Part shown: in pieces, positions 39,358 through 48,877 of the stretch
Position numbering within the stretch: position 1 is the stretch's first letter
How the letters are laid out: each line of letters begins with the position of its first letter
DNA from: Alphaproteobacteria bacterium UBA1301
GTDB lineage: Bacteria > Pseudomonadota > Alphaproteobacteria > Micropepsales > Micropepsaceae
Assembly: GCA_002307725.1 (NCBI GenBank)
Contig: DBUB01000011.1
Span: 1 to 64,000 of the forward strand
DNA: 64,000 nt
Direction of reading: 5' to 3'
Made by a program: the position numbers and the translations under genes
Notes under the pieces: model-generated
Told to the model about the DNA's origin: nothing
Databases searched by the model: none
What the model saw: only the letters and a program-made list of their open reading frames with translations

Positions 39358-40337
39358 GGTTTGGGCTTGCTTTCGACGTGACCGCCGAATTTCGAACGCA
39401 TCGCCGAGAGCAGCCGGTTGGCAAAGCGCTTGGGCAGGCGCGACGCAAAGCGTTCGTAAAGCGCCGCCGACAGCACATTGGCGGGCACCGCTTCTTCGAT
39501 CGCCGCTTCGATGGTCCAGCGCCCTTCGCCGGAATCTTCTACAAAGCCGGAGAAATTCTCCAACTTGCCGTTTTCGGCCAACGCCATGGAGGTGAGATCG
39601 AGCAGCCACGACGACACCACGCTGCCGCGCCGCCACACTTCAGCGACATCGGCGAGATCGAGATCGAAGCGCTGGTCTGGCGGCAGCGTCTCGTCGGCCT
39701 TGTGATGCAGAATCTCGAAGCCTTCGGCATAAGCCTGCATCAGCCCATACTCGATGCCGTTGTGGACCATTTTGACAAAATGGCCCGCGCCCGCAGGCCC
39801 GGCGTGCATATAGCCGTGTTCGACGCGGGCGTCGCGACCCTCACGGTTTGTGGTTTTTGGAATCGTGCCCGGCCCTGGCGCCAGGGTCGCGAAGATCGGA
39901 TCAAGGCGCTGCACCACGTCCTTGTCGCCGCCGATCATCATGCAGTAGCCGCGTTCGAAGCCCCAGATGCCGCCCGAGGTTCCGACGTCGACGTAGGCAA
40001 GCGACTTTGGTTTCAGCGCTGCGGCCCGCCGCACGTCGTCTTTGTAGTAAGTGTTGCCGCCGTCGATCACCGTATCGCCCGGCGCCAGCAGCGCCGCGAG
40101 CGTATCGATGGTTCCTTCGGTGATCTTACCGGCGGGCAACATCACCCACACGGCGCGCGGCGGTGCCAAGCTCTCGACCAGCTCTTTGAGTGAGCGGGCA
40201 GGCTTGGCGCCTTCGCGCGCCAGCGCGGTAACGGCGTCGGCGTTGACGTCAAAGGCAACGATGGTGTGACCGCCGCGCATGAGCCGCCGGGCAATGTTGG
40301 CGCCCATCCGGCCCAGGCCGATGATCCCGAGTTCCAT
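39354..40337 (-). CDS. gnd: 6-phosphogluconate dehydrogenase (decarboxylating), short NAD-type
   Basis: 327 residues, shorter than the roughly 470-residue NADP enzyme and matching the GndA/GntZ class. GLGRMGANIARRL binds the dinucleotide; the strand ends FDVNADAV, an Asp typical of NAD preference. GGNTYYKDD and VKMVHNGIEYGLM contain substrate and catalytic Lys residues. Converts 6-phosphogluconate to ribulose 5-phosphate. NAD use is inferred from the Asp. Confidence 0.92.
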   Translation of the reverse strand: MELGIIGLGRMGANIARRLMRGGHTIVAFDVNADAVTALAREGAKPARSLKELVESLAPPRAVWVMLPAGKITEGTIDTLAALLAPGDTVIDGGNTYYKDDVRRAAALKPKSLAYVDVGTSGGIWGFERGYCMMIGGDKDVVQRLDPIFATLAPGPGTIPKTTNREGRDARVEHGYMHAGPAGAGHFVKMVHNGIEYGLMQAYAEGFEILHHKADETLPPDQRFDLDLADVAEVWRRGSVVSSWLLDLTSMALAENGKLENFSGFVEDSGEGRWTIEAAIEEAVPANVLSAALYERFASRLPKRFANRLLSAMRSKFGGHVESKPKP

Positions 40338-40346
40338 ATGCTTTCC

Positions 40347-43133
40347 TTACTTCACAGCCGCTTCGACAGCACGACGCAAGCTGGCCAGTCCTTGGTCCAC
40401 ATTGTCAAGATGAATGCGGATGGCCCGCCGCCCGCGTTCGACCAGAACGCCGAGATCGCCCGCGGCTTGCGCTGCAATCACGGCGCCGAAGGTGTAACCG
40501 CGGCCGGGCACCGTAACGTCATGCACCGGCTTGGCGGTGACTTGCACGAACACGCCGGTGGCAGGCCCGCCCTTGTAGGCTTGGCCGGTCGAATGCAGGA
40601 AGCGCGGACCGAAGCCCAGGCACACCGCCGCGCCGGTGGCATCACGCAGCACCGCGCGCATGGCGTCGAATTCCGCCGCATGTGCCGCGTTGCGTTCGAT
40701 GAAGCCGACCAGGGCGATGTAATCGCCTTTCGCCACGCGCTTGAAATACGCCTTCAGCACATCTTCCAGCGATTTGGCCCCGGCCAGCGCCTTGGCGTTT
40801 GCCGCATCGGCATAGACCGCGACGCCGCCGCCTTGGAACACCGGCTTATCAGTATCCTTGGCGCCGCCCGCTTCCATCAGCGCCCGTGCCTTGATTTTGG
40901 CCGCTTCGACATCGGGCTGATCGAACGGATTGATCGCCAGCGCCGCTCCGGCCACCGCGGTCGCGATTTCGAAGACATAGAACAGCCGCGCCAGTTGGGC
41001 GGGCTCGTCGACTTCGATTTCGATCACCGGCGCATCAACCGGGCTCTTGGCGGTTTCGCCCTTGAGCTTCAGCACGACGAAAACGCGGTCCTTGCCGTAA
41101 GACGCCGCCGCCCCGACTGGTTCGCCATCGACCGGGATGATCCCCTTGCCGTGCTTGCCGGTGGATTCCGCGATCAACTGCTCCGCCCAGGCGCCGAAGC
41201 TGGCGAGGCCCTTGGAGGCAAAAATCGTCAGCTTGTCTTTACCGGCCTTGGCCAGCGTGCCGAGCGTGATGCCGAGTTGGGCGCCGGGATTGGTTGCGGG
41301 TGGCGATAGTGGGCCGCAAGCGGCTTCCGCGGCCAGCGCGTTGGCGACGAACGCTTTCAGATCAACGCCCATCGCTGCAGCCGGAACCAGACCGAAGTTC
41401 GACAGCACCGAATAGCGCCCGCCGATGGTCTTCTGGCCGGCGAAGATTTCGGCAAAGCCTTCGGCCTTGGCGTCTTTCTCCAGCGAGGAACCCGGATCGG
41501 TGATCGCCACGAAATGGCTGCCGGCCTTGTCCTTGCCGACGGTCTTCACCACGCGGTCGAAGAAGAAATCCTTGAACAGGTTTGGTTCGAGGGTCGAGCC
41601 GGATTTCGACGCGACGAGGAACAGCGTCGTTGCCGGATTGAGCTTCTTGTCCAACGTGCCGACTTCGTCGGGATTGGTGGAGTCGAGAATGTGGAACTTC
41701 GGCGTGCCGTGTTTGACCAGAACCTCGCGCAACACTTCGGCGCCGAGGCTGGAACCGCCCATGCCGAGCAGCACCACGTCGGTCCACTTGGCGGCCTTCA
41801 CGCGTGCCGCGAAGGCTTCCAGCTTCGCCAGATTGGCCTTCGCCGCGGTGGGAGCGTCAAGCCAGCCGAGCCACTTGTCTTCGTCGGTATTGGCCCAGAT
41901 CGTCTTGTCCTTGGCCCACAGGCGGCGGATGTAGCCCTTCGCGGTCCAGGTCTTGACCCAGCCGTCGACGGCGTCTTTGTCGGCGCCGAGCGAATACGTC
42001 ACGCGCAACTTGTTGCCGGTGATTTCATCGCATTTGCCGGCGATGGCCCCGAACAGCTTGTCGGCGGCGTCAGCGAACAGATCGACGCCTTCAACAAGAA
42101 GCGTGTCGGTGATGTCGTCGAGCTTGATGCCCGCGGCCGCGAGGTCCGCCAAAATCTTCTCGGCGCCCGGCAGGTCCTGCTTGATGGCGTCGGCAACCGG
42201 CTTGCCGTGATCGCGTTCGGCCGCGACGGTGGCGGGCGGCATGGTGTTGACGGTGTTGTCGCCGATCAGGGTATCGACGTACAGCGTGTCGGGATAAGCT
42301 TTGTTCTTGGTGCCGGTGGAGGCCCACAAGAGGCGCTGCGGACGGGCGCCGCGCTTCGCCAGTTTTTCCCAGCGCGGGCCGGAGAAAATCTTCTCGTAAT
42401 CGCGATAGGCGAGCTTGGCATTGGCGATGGCGACTTTGCCCTTCAGGCTTTCGAGCTTGGCCTTGTCGCCACCGGCCGCGATCTTCTTATCGAGCAGGCC
42501 GTCGATCTTGGCGTCGATGCGGCTGATGAAGAAGCTGGCAACGCTGGAGACGGTCGACAAATCGTAATCGGCGGGCAACCCTTCCAGGCCCGCGATATAA
42601 GCTTCGGCCACCTGGCGATAGGCTTCCTGCGCGAACAGCAGCGTGACGTTGATGTTGATGCCTTCCGACAGCAATTTCTTGATCGCCGGAATGCCGGCCG
42701 GGGTGGCAGGCACTTTGATCATCACGTTGGGGCGGCCGATTTGCTGCCACAAATAACGCGCTTCGGTCAGCGTCGCGGCGGTATCGTCGGCGAGATAGGG
42801 ATTGCATTCCATGCTGACGAAGCCATCGGCTTTCTTGGTTTCGTCGTAGACGGGTTTCAGCGCATCGGCGGCGCCGCGGATATCGGTGAAGGCGAGGTTG
42901 TTGAACACCGCGCCGATCTCGACCGTTCCGGCCTCGAGCAGCGAGCGGATTTCCTCGTCATACTCGTTCGAATGCCCCATCGATTTTTCGAAAATCGCCG
43001 GGTTAGAGGTGACCCCCTTGATCCCTTCTTCCTGCACCAGCTTGGCGAGTTCGCCGCTGCGCACCAAACCGCGGCCGAGGTTGTCGAGCCACGGCGCCTG
43101 ACCGTATTTTCCAAGTTCTTTAAGGGGGTTCAT
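40347..43133 (-). CDS. Bifunctional transaldolase / glucose-6-phosphate isomerase
   Basis: 928 residues. The N-terminal part (1-370) is a transaldolase (GVTSNPAIFEKSM, VMIKVPATPAGI with the Schiff-base Lys). The C-terminal part (380-928) is a phosphoglucose isomerase (GMGGSSLGAEVL, KSGSTLEPN). Such fusions are known in several bacteria including alphaproteobacteria and acidobacteria. ATG 43133 has GGAG six bases upstream; an ATG one codon earlier and a longer frame exist. Nine bases separate it from gnd, so it heads the tal-pgi, gnd, pgl operon. Confidence 0.94.
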   Translation of the reverse strand: MNPLKELGKYGQAPWLDNLGRGLVRSGELAKLVQEEGIKGVTSNPAIFEKSMGHSNEYDEEIRSLLEAGTVEIGAVFNNLAFTDIRGAADALKPVYDETKKADGFVSMECNPYLADDTAATLTEARYLWQQIGRPNVMIKVPATPAGIPAIKKLLSEGININVTLLFAQEAYRQVAEAYIAGLEGLPADYDLSTVSSVASFFISRIDAKIDGLLDKKIAAGGDKAKLESLKGKVAIANAKLAYRDYEKIFSGPRWEKLAKRGARPQRLLWASTGTKNKAYPDTLYVDTLIGDNTVNTMPPATVAAERDHGKPVADAIKQDLPGAEKILADLAAAGIKLDDITDTLLVEGVDLFADAADKLFGAIAGKCDEITGNKLRVTYSLGADKDAVDGWVKTWTAKGYIRRLWAKDKTIWANTDEDKWLGWLDAPTAAKANLAKLEAFAARVKAAKWTDVVLLGMGGSSLGAEVLREVLVKHGTPKFHILDSTNPDEVGTLDKKLNPATTLFLVASKSGSTLEPNLFKDFFFDRVVKTVGKDKAGSHFVAITDPGSSLEKDAKAEGFAEIFAGQKTIGGRYSVLSNFGLVPAAAMGVDLKAFVANALAAEAACGPLSPPATNPGAQLGITLGTLAKAGKDKLTIFASKGLASFGAWAEQLIAESTGKHGKGIIPVDGEPVGAAASYGKDRVFVVLKLKGETAKSPVDAPVIEIEVDEPAQLARLFYVFEIATAVAGAALAINPFDQPDVEAAKIKARALMEAGGAKDTDKPVFQGGGVAVYADAANAKALAGAKSLEDVLKAYFKRVAKGDYIALVGFIERNAAHAAEFDAMRAVLRDATGAAVCLGFGPRFLHSTGQAYKGGPATGVFVQVTAKPVHDVTVPGRGYTFGAVIAAQAAGDLGVLVERGRRAIRIHLDNVDQGLASLRRAVEAAVK

Positions 43134-43257
43134 CATCAGCTCCGAAGGGGGCAAGGAACGGAACGGGAATGAGGCCCGCCGCTTGTCCTGCCATGCAACA
43201 GTCGTCTAACGCTGTCTTATATGGTTCTCAAGTCATTGGTTTGAAAGGTCGCGCCCA

Positions 43258-44130
43258 ATGAAATTGGTGACATTCGTGAACGGCGGACAAGCGGCGCTGG
43301 GGCGCGTCGAGGGCGCTGAAATTATCCCGCTGCCGCCGCAGTTTGGCAGCATGATGGACCTGATCATCCGCTGGCCGCAGCTTCGGGAAGCGTTGTCATC
43401 CGTTACGGCGCCGCCGATTCCCTTGGCGAGCGTCCGCTTGCTGCCGCCGCTGCCCCGCCCAGGCAAGATTCTCGCCATTGGGCTCAATTACGCCGACCAT
43501 GTGCGCGAGACCGGCGCTGAGATGCCGTCGCGGCAGATTTGGTTCTGCAAGCAGCCGACCGCCGCCAACGGCCCCCATGACCCGATTGTGCTGCCAAAAG
43601 TGGCAAGAGAGGTCGATTACGAAGCCGAAATGGTGGTGGTGATCGGCCACGGCGGCCGCGCCATCGCCCGCGAAGACGCCCGCGCTGCCGTGTTCGGCTA
43701 TTGCGCCGGCAACGACGTCAGCGCCCGCGACTGGCAGATGGCGACCTCGCAATGGATGCTGGGCAAGAGTTTTGACACCCATGCTCCCTTCGGCCCCTGG
43801 ATCACCACCGCCGACGAGGTGCCCGATCCCCACAGCCTGGGCGTGCGCTGCTTCGTCAACGGCGACAAGCGCCAAGATTCGAACACGTCCAATCTGGTCT
43901 TCAACGTCTGGGACCAGATTGCGCATGTCAGCCAAGTGATGACCCTCGAACCCGGCGACCTCATCTTCACCGGCACCCCCGGCGGGGTTGGGATGGGCAT
44001 GCAGCCGCCTGTCTATCTGAAAGACGGCGACCTTGTGAGGGTAGAGGTGGACCGGCTGGGAGCGATTGAGGCGTTTTGCCGGAACGAGGTGCAGCGCCCG
44101 GAAAGAATCAAGGGTGTCCTAACGGTCTAG
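43258..44130 (+). CDS. Fumarylacetoacetate hydrolase family protein
   Basis: 290 residues. The metal-binding set is visible in the catalytic domain: DYEAEMVVVIGHGG, NDVSARDWQ and FTGTPGGVGMG. The family cleaves or hydrates ketoacids, so acylpyruvase, oxaloacetate decarboxylase or hydratase activity is possible and cannot be narrowed. It is divergent from tal-pgi. The stop is interlocked with that of the oleate hydratase gene (CTAG). A 3' fragment related to this gene is found at 46311-46369. Confidence 0.88.
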   Translation: MKLVTFVNGGQAALGRVEGAEIIPLPPQFGSMMDLIIRWPQLREALSSVTAPPIPLASVRLLPPLPRPGKILAIGLNYADHVRETGAEMPSRQIWFCKQPTAANGPHDPIVLPKVAREVDYEAEMVVVIGHGGRAIAREDARAAVFGYCAGNDVSARDWQMATSQWMLGKSFDTHAPFGPWITTADEVPDPHSLGVRCFVNGDKRQDSNTSNLVFNVWDQIAHVSQVMTLEPGDLIFTGTPGGVGMGMQPPVYLKDGDLVRVEVDRLGAIEAFCRNEVQRPERIKGVLTV

Positions 44131-45698
44131 CGGTACATCGTCCGGATGGCGTCGACGATTACCTTCGGATTATGTAGGCCCCTATATACCGATGGCGGCT
44201 TTTTATCGAGCTTGAGCAGTGTGTAAACCGCCGTCATGGCGCAACGCACCGAGTACTCGACGGTGAAAACGACGTCGTCGGGTTGTTCGGCATATTGCCC
44301 CATAAAAGCGAGATTGGTGGAGCCCTCCGGGATCACCTTCGGTCGGTCGCCCGCCTTACGCACCATAAATTGGCTGGTGATGTACGGCATGGTGCAGGGG
44401 ATGCAGTTCGACGCGGCCATGATGGCGGCCTTGTCAGCCTCAGCGAAGTGCAAATGGCCGAGCACCTCTTCGAGAATTTCGGCGCCGTTGCAATCCGACA
44501 TCGGTTTCTTGACGTAGTTGCCGGGACGGTCGTGGAAGAGGCCATAGCCCCACCACACCGAGACGCCCACGGGCTGATCCGCAAAGAAGGGCTGGTGATA
44601 GATCGAGATCGTGATCAGCCAGTTTGAATCTTTGAAGGTGATAAGCCCGCCGGTACCAGCCGGGCTCCCGCTGAACTTTTCCATCAGCGCGAGGAACAAT
44701 GGGTCCTTGACCGTCACGGTGTAGGAAATCCAGGCGGATTCCGCGATCACGCTGTTGAAAGCGGCGGGGTTGCCGAATTGCGGGCGGCCCTCAGCCAGTT
44801 TCTCCCACAAGCGCCAGGCGCCGGATGTGGCGCTGCGGTCGACCACTGGTCCCTCTGTCATCGAGCCAAACACCTTGCCCGCTGTCATCGAGCCATTGGT
44901 GACGAAGACAAGATCGGTCGATGCGACGGCGATATGCTCCGCGACGCCCTCTTTACGGATGTCCAGTCCGGTGACGGTGATGGTTTCGCCGCCGGCTTGG
45001 AAGCTGAGGTCTTCGACCCGGACATGGAAGCGGAAGTCGACCTCGCGGTCCTTCAGCCAATTCACCAGTGGTACGGCAAAACTGTCGTACTGATTGTACA
45101 GGCTGCGATAGATGCCCTCTTGCACGTCGATCGTCGAAAAATGGTGGACGAAACGCTGCAGGTAGCGCTTGAACTCGATGGCGCTGTGCCAGCGTTCGAA
45201 GGCGAATAATGTGCACCATTCGTACCAGAAATTGGTCTGGAAGAAATGCTCGCCGAAGCAGTCGGTGATGCGCTTGCTATCGAGGAAACTTTCCGGTTCG
45301 GCCATGATCGCGACGAGGTCGATCCGGTCGCGCGCGCTAAACCCCATCTTGTGGAAGTCGGGGATGTTGCCGTCCCGGTCGACCAGCCGCACTTTGTTGT
45401 GCCACGGGTACTTGGCATTGGCCTGGTCGGTCTCTTCCTTGATCGAGATATTGGGATTGCTGAGCGATGGGATCGATGCCAAGAGATCGAAGGTGCATTG
45501 ATACATCGCTTCGAACATGCGGCTGCCGCTCATGAAATAACCGTGCTCGGCGTCGCCATGAGCATCGAAGGCGCCGCCGAATTCGTGGCTCTCCTCAAAG
45601 ATGACGATATCCTTGCCCGACACACCGCCATCGCGAATGAGGAACACCGCACCTGCCAGCGAAGCGATGCCGCTGCCAACGAAATAGTATTTACGCAT
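44127..45698 (-). CDS. ohyA: Oleate hydratase (myosin cross-reactive antigen family)
   Basis: 523 residues. FAD-binding motif GSGIASLAGAVFL near the N-terminus, followed by ESHEFGGAFDAHG and FMSGSRMFEAMY, family signatures. FAD-dependent addition of water to the cis-9 double bond of unsaturated fatty acids. ATG 45698 is chosen from MRKYYFVGSG and the AAGGA ribosome site; the frame is open 57 codons upstream. A role in stress or fatty-acid detoxification is inference. The DUF3775 gene lies 23 bases upstream. Confidence 0.92.
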   Translation of the reverse strand: MRKYYFVGSGIASLAGAVFLIRDGGVSGKDIVIFEESHEFGGAFDAHGDAEHGYFMSGSRMFEAMYQCTFDLLASIPSLSNPNISIKEETDQANAKYPWHNKVRLVDRDGNIPDFHKMGFSARDRIDLVAIMAEPESFLDSKRITDCFGEHFFQTNFWYEWCTLFAFERWHSAIEFKRYLQRFVHHFSTIDVQEGIYRSLYNQYDSFAVPLVNWLKDREVDFRFHVRVEDLSFQAGGETITVTGLDIRKEGVAEHIAVASTDLVFVTNGSMTAGKVFGSMTEGPVVDRSATSGAWRLWEKLAEGRPQFGNPAAFNSVIAESAWISYTVTVKDPLFLALMEKFSGSPAGTGGLITFKDSNWLITISIYHQPFFADQPVGVSVWWGYGLFHDRPGNYVKKPMSDCNGAEILEEVLGHLHFAEADKAAIMAASNCIPCTMPYITSQFMVRKAGDRPKVIPEGSTNLAFMGQYAEQPDDVVFTVEYSVRCAMTAVYTLLKLDKKPPSVYRGLHNPKVIVDAIRTMYR

Positions 45699-45721
45699 GG
45701 AATACAGTCCTTTTCCTGGCC

Positions 45722-46174
45722 TTAATGCAGGTCCAGATAATTTTGTAGCGTTAGGTTGAATTGCGACAAGCCGTCTTCGAGATAGTCGCTGACCAAAGGA
45801 ATGTCCGTAACATAGCGTGGCGTTTTCGCCCGCCCGATATCCGCCGCCGCTTGGCGGGCCGCATGCCATTCCCCAAGGGTAAAATCGCCCCGGCCAACAA
45901 ATATGAGCGCCACCAGATCGAGCAACTCGTCGTCATTGAGATCGCGGATGGCGAAGAAAAGTTCGCGCTGCGTATCATCCTTCGGGCCAAATTCCAGCGC
46001 ATCGACACTGACGTCATCGCTTGAATTGGAGCCGCTATCCGGGTCGGTCTCGGCAACTTTGACATCGAATTCGCGCGCTTTGAGGAGGATCGCGAAGGCA
46101 TTTTCGGGCGTGATGGCCAGAGTCGGTATAAGGGTCGGTGAGGGGGGCGGCGTTGTCGGTGCGAGGGTCGGCAT
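45722..46174 (-). CDS. DUF3775 family protein
   Basis: 150 residues. A Pro/Thr-rich N-terminus precedes an acidic domain with LDLVALIFVGRGDFTLGEWHAA and YLEDGL motifs that I associate with DUF3775. No signal peptide. It lies 23 bases upstream of the oleate hydratase gene on the same strand and is probably co-transcribed. Function unknown. Confidence 0.7.
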   Translation of the reverse strand: MPTLAPTTPPPSPTLIPTLAITPENAFAILLKAREFDVKVAETDPDSGSNSSDDVSVDALEFGPKDDTQRELFFAIRDLNDDELLDLVALIFVGRGDFTLGEWHAARQAAADIGRAKTPRYVTDIPLVSDYLEDGLSQFNLTLQNYLDLH

Positions 46175-47000
46175 GATGGGTTCCGTCAGAGAAAGGGAGC
46201 ACGCGTATTTTCCGGGCGACCCTAAGCGCGCCAGCCGCGCGGCGGCAGCTTCGTCATCTACTCATATGGGCTCGTCCTGCTGCGTAGTTTCCGAGCCTGC
46301 GGTCTCGGGTGTCCGGGTGGACGTGGACAGGTTGGCGCAATTGAGGCGTTTTGCCGGAGAGAGGAATAGACTTGTAACGCAAAGCGTAACGCAGAACGCG
46401 TTGCAGTCCCCCGCTTGAATATGCGCCCATCGGCCCCCATATAAAAATCCGCTGTTTGACCGCGCCGGAGAACTGTTGCTGCAACGCAGTTGCGATGTGC
46501 TGCGCCTGGGCACCCCCTTGTTCGAAATTTTGAAACGAATGTACCTGGGCTTGGCTGCCTCCGCGGTTCCGCGTGCCCCCTCTTTCTCCCGCACCGGCGC
46601 ACGCAGGGGAGGGGTGAGGGGAAAATCGCGGATTCCGGAAAACAAAGATCAATCCCTTGCGTTGATCGCGTTCCGCCCGGCCCAGGGATGGTGGGGCGAA
46701 CGGTGCCACCGGGTACGGGCCCAGTGCGGCCCATGCCGTTTTGGTGTTGCGCAGGTGCAAGGCGAATATCGTTTCAGGTCAGCCTGTTAGATGCAAAAAT
46801 GCGGAATTGAATTGCAGTTTTCTTGTTTTTCGCCCGCGCCGCCCGGCACTGTCCCCTCCGCCTACCAGAAGGACAACATTCTTAACCGGCGTTATGCAAT
46901 ATTCTGCCAGTGGTGCGCCGAAGCCATGTCCCGGAGCGGTGACTTCGTTACTATATGAGCTGGGGGCGGTTCGGCCGTCTGTTGCGAAGGACATATTTTC
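46175..47000. other. Intergenic region between DUF3775 gene and sppA, with repeat-like DNA
   Basis: 826 bases. Contains the FAH-family remnant (46311-46369) and a G-rich segment with AGGGGAGGGGTGAGGGG (46606-46622), of the type common in intergenic repeats of alphaproteobacteria. Overlapping open frames on both strands translate low-complexity, repeat-like peptides and are rejected. The sppA promoter probably lies near 46940-46960 (TTCGTTACTATATGAGC). Confidence 0.5.
46311..46369 (+). pseudogene. 3' fragment related to the fumarylacetoacetate hydrolase family gene
   Basis: Reads VRVDVDRL, then after a one-base deletion AIEAFCRREE and a TAG. The intact gene at 43258-44130 reads VRVEVDRLGAIEAFCRNEV. 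The 18 bases of ATTGAGGCGTTTTGCCGG are identical. It keeps its own stop, so it looks like a degraded paralogue tail rather than a chance match. Confidence 0.6.
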
Positions 47001-48770
47001 ATGGTCGCTTTTCTGCGTTGGGCCGGCTCGATTGTCGCCGGGGCCTTGAACGGCATTCTGAAATTCATCCTCGCCATCATCATCCTGGCGATCGTGGTGG
47101 CGCTGTTTGCGATGGCGCGGGGGGACAAGATGCCCGCCAACATGGTGCTGGCGCTCGACCTGCGGAAGGATCTGGTGGATTCGGCGCAGGACAAGTTCAG
47201 CCTCGGCAATCATCCGTTGACGGTGATGGATATCGTTCTCGGGCTCGATGCCGCCGAACGCGACAGCCGCGTCAAGGGCGTCTACGTGCGGGTGGGCAAC
47301 GGCAATTTGTTGATCTCCCGCGCTGAAGAGATCAAGGCGGCGCTGAAGAAGTTTCGCGCCTCCGGCAAGTTCGTGATCGTGCATGCGCAAGGCTTCGATG
47401 GCGCCGGTCTCGGCGATTATCTCGCGGCCACGGCAGGCGATCAGATTTGGATGCAACCCAAGTCGCCGTTCGCGGCGTCGGGCGTCGGCGGCGGTCAGAT
47501 TTTCCTGCGCGGCCTGCTCGACAAGATCAAGGCAGAACCGCAGATCGCCAAGCGCAAGGAGTACAAAAGCGCCGCCGACATGTACATGGAATCGGGCATG
47601 ACCAAGGAGGATCGCGAACAGCTCGAAGCGCTGATGCATTCCTGGTACGATGCCGCAGTGGGCGAAGCCGCCAAGGAACGCAAAATCAGCCGCGAGGCGA
47701 TGACCGCGGCGTTGGAAGCCAGCCCGCAATTCACCGAAGATGCCAAGGCCAAGAAACTGATCGACAAGATCGGTTACGACGACGACGCGCTGAATGCCGC
47801 GCTCGCCAAGGCTGGCGACAATGCCGAAGCGATCACGCTGGCGCAGTTCCTTGGGTCCAAGCCGGATGCGTCGTTCGGCAGCGGCCCGCATATCGCGCTG
47901 GTGGAAGCGTCTGGCGAGATTGTGGAAGGCTCCGGTGCGTCGGGTCCATTCAACAACGACACCGTGATCGCTGGTGACGACATGGCGCGCGCCATCCGTC
48001 AGGCGACCGCCGACAAAGACATCAAGGCGATCATCCTGCGCGTTGACTCGCCCGGCGGATCGGTCACCGCGTCGGACCAGATTCTGGATGCCGTGAAGAA
48101 GGCGCAAGCCGCCGGCAAGCCGGTGGTGGTGAGCATGGGATCGCTGGCGGCCTCGGGCGGCTATTACATCTCGCTTTCCGCCAACAAGATCGTGGCCGAG
48201 CCAGGCACGATCACCGGTTCGATTGGCGTGCTCACCGGCAAGGTGGCAATCGGGGGCACGCTGGGCATGATCGGCGTCAAGGGCGAACTCGTCGGTGTCG
48301 GCAAGAATGCGCTGATGAATTCCGACCTGCAGCCCTACACCGAAGACCAGTGGAAGGCCGTCAATGCCGAGGCCGATGCGATCTACGACGACTTCACCAA
48401 GAAGGTCGCCGATGGCCGCAAGCTGCCGCTCGCCAAGGTGCAGGATATCGCGCGCGGCCGGGTGTGGTCGGGCAGCGATGCGGCCGAACGCGGCCTTGTC
48501 GACAAGCTCGGCGGCTTCTGGGATGCGGCCGATATCGCCAAGCGCCTGTCGGGCATTCCGCAAGGCGACCGCGTGACCTTCAAGGTCTATCCGCGTCAGA
48601 AGGGCCTTATCGAGTCTATCGAGGCTTGGTTCGGCAACACCGACGAGGTCGAAGCGATCGCAAACTTCAATTCGCTGATGCAATCCCCAATCACCAAGCA
48701 GGCGGTGCGCGCCGTGCGGGCGGCGCCGCGTGCCGATATTGAGCTGCGGGCTACCAACCTGCCGGAGTGA
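47001..48770 (+). CDS. sppA: Signal peptide peptidase SppA, 67K type
   Basis: 589 residues. One N-terminal membrane segment (FILAIIILAIVVALFAMARG). The catalytic dyad is visible as Lys189 (KEYKSAAD) and Ser385 (LAASGGYYIS), in two tandem S49 domains. Cleaves signal peptides left in the membrane. ATG 47001 fits; it lies upstream of xseB and dxs on the same strand. Confidence 0.93.
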   Translation: MVAFLRWAGSIVAGALNGILKFILAIIILAIVVALFAMARGDKMPANMVLALDLRKDLVDSAQDKFSLGNHPLTVMDIVLGLDAAERDSRVKGVYVRVGNGNLLISRAEEIKAALKKFRASGKFVIVHAQGFDGAGLGDYLAATAGDQIWMQPKSPFAASGVGGGQIFLRGLLDKIKAEPQIAKRKEYKSAADMYMESGMTKEDREQLEALMHSWYDAAVGEAAKERKISREAMTAALEASPQFTEDAKAKKLIDKIGYDDDALNAALAKAGDNAEAITLAQFLGSKPDASFGSGPHIALVEASGEIVEGSGASGPFNNDTVIAGDDMARAIRQATADKDIKAIILRVDSPGGSVTASDQILDAVKKAQAAGKPVVVSMGSLAASGGYYISLSANKIVAEPGTITGSIGVLTGKVAIGGTLGMIGVKGELVGVGKNALMNSDLQPYTEDQWKAVNAEADAIYDDFTKKVADGRKLPLAKVQDIARGRVWSGSDAAERGLVDKLGGFWDAADIAKRLSGIPQGDRVTFKVYPRQKGLIESIEAWFGNTDEVEAIANFNSLMQSPITKQAVRAVRAAPRADIELRATNLPE

Positions 48771-48877
48771 CCGGTTTGCCTTATTGCGCGCAATAAAATT
48801 GCCATGATGCTGGGTTGTTCCCGCCGTTCGGGGCGGCTACTAGTTCGAGTCGTCGCTGTGAACCAATGAGGCAAGGC

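Noticed and set aside
41514..43172. 552-residue plus-strand frame antisense to the tal-pgi gene
   Set aside because: High-GC antisense shadow; the minus-strand protein has clear transaldolase and isomerase motifs throughout.
46254..46760. Three overlapping minus-strand frames of 127-168 residues upstream of sppA
   Set aside because: Peptides such as SPHPSPACAGAGERG are typical translations of intergenic G-rich repeats; all three frames are open together, and no domain or ribosome site is seen.
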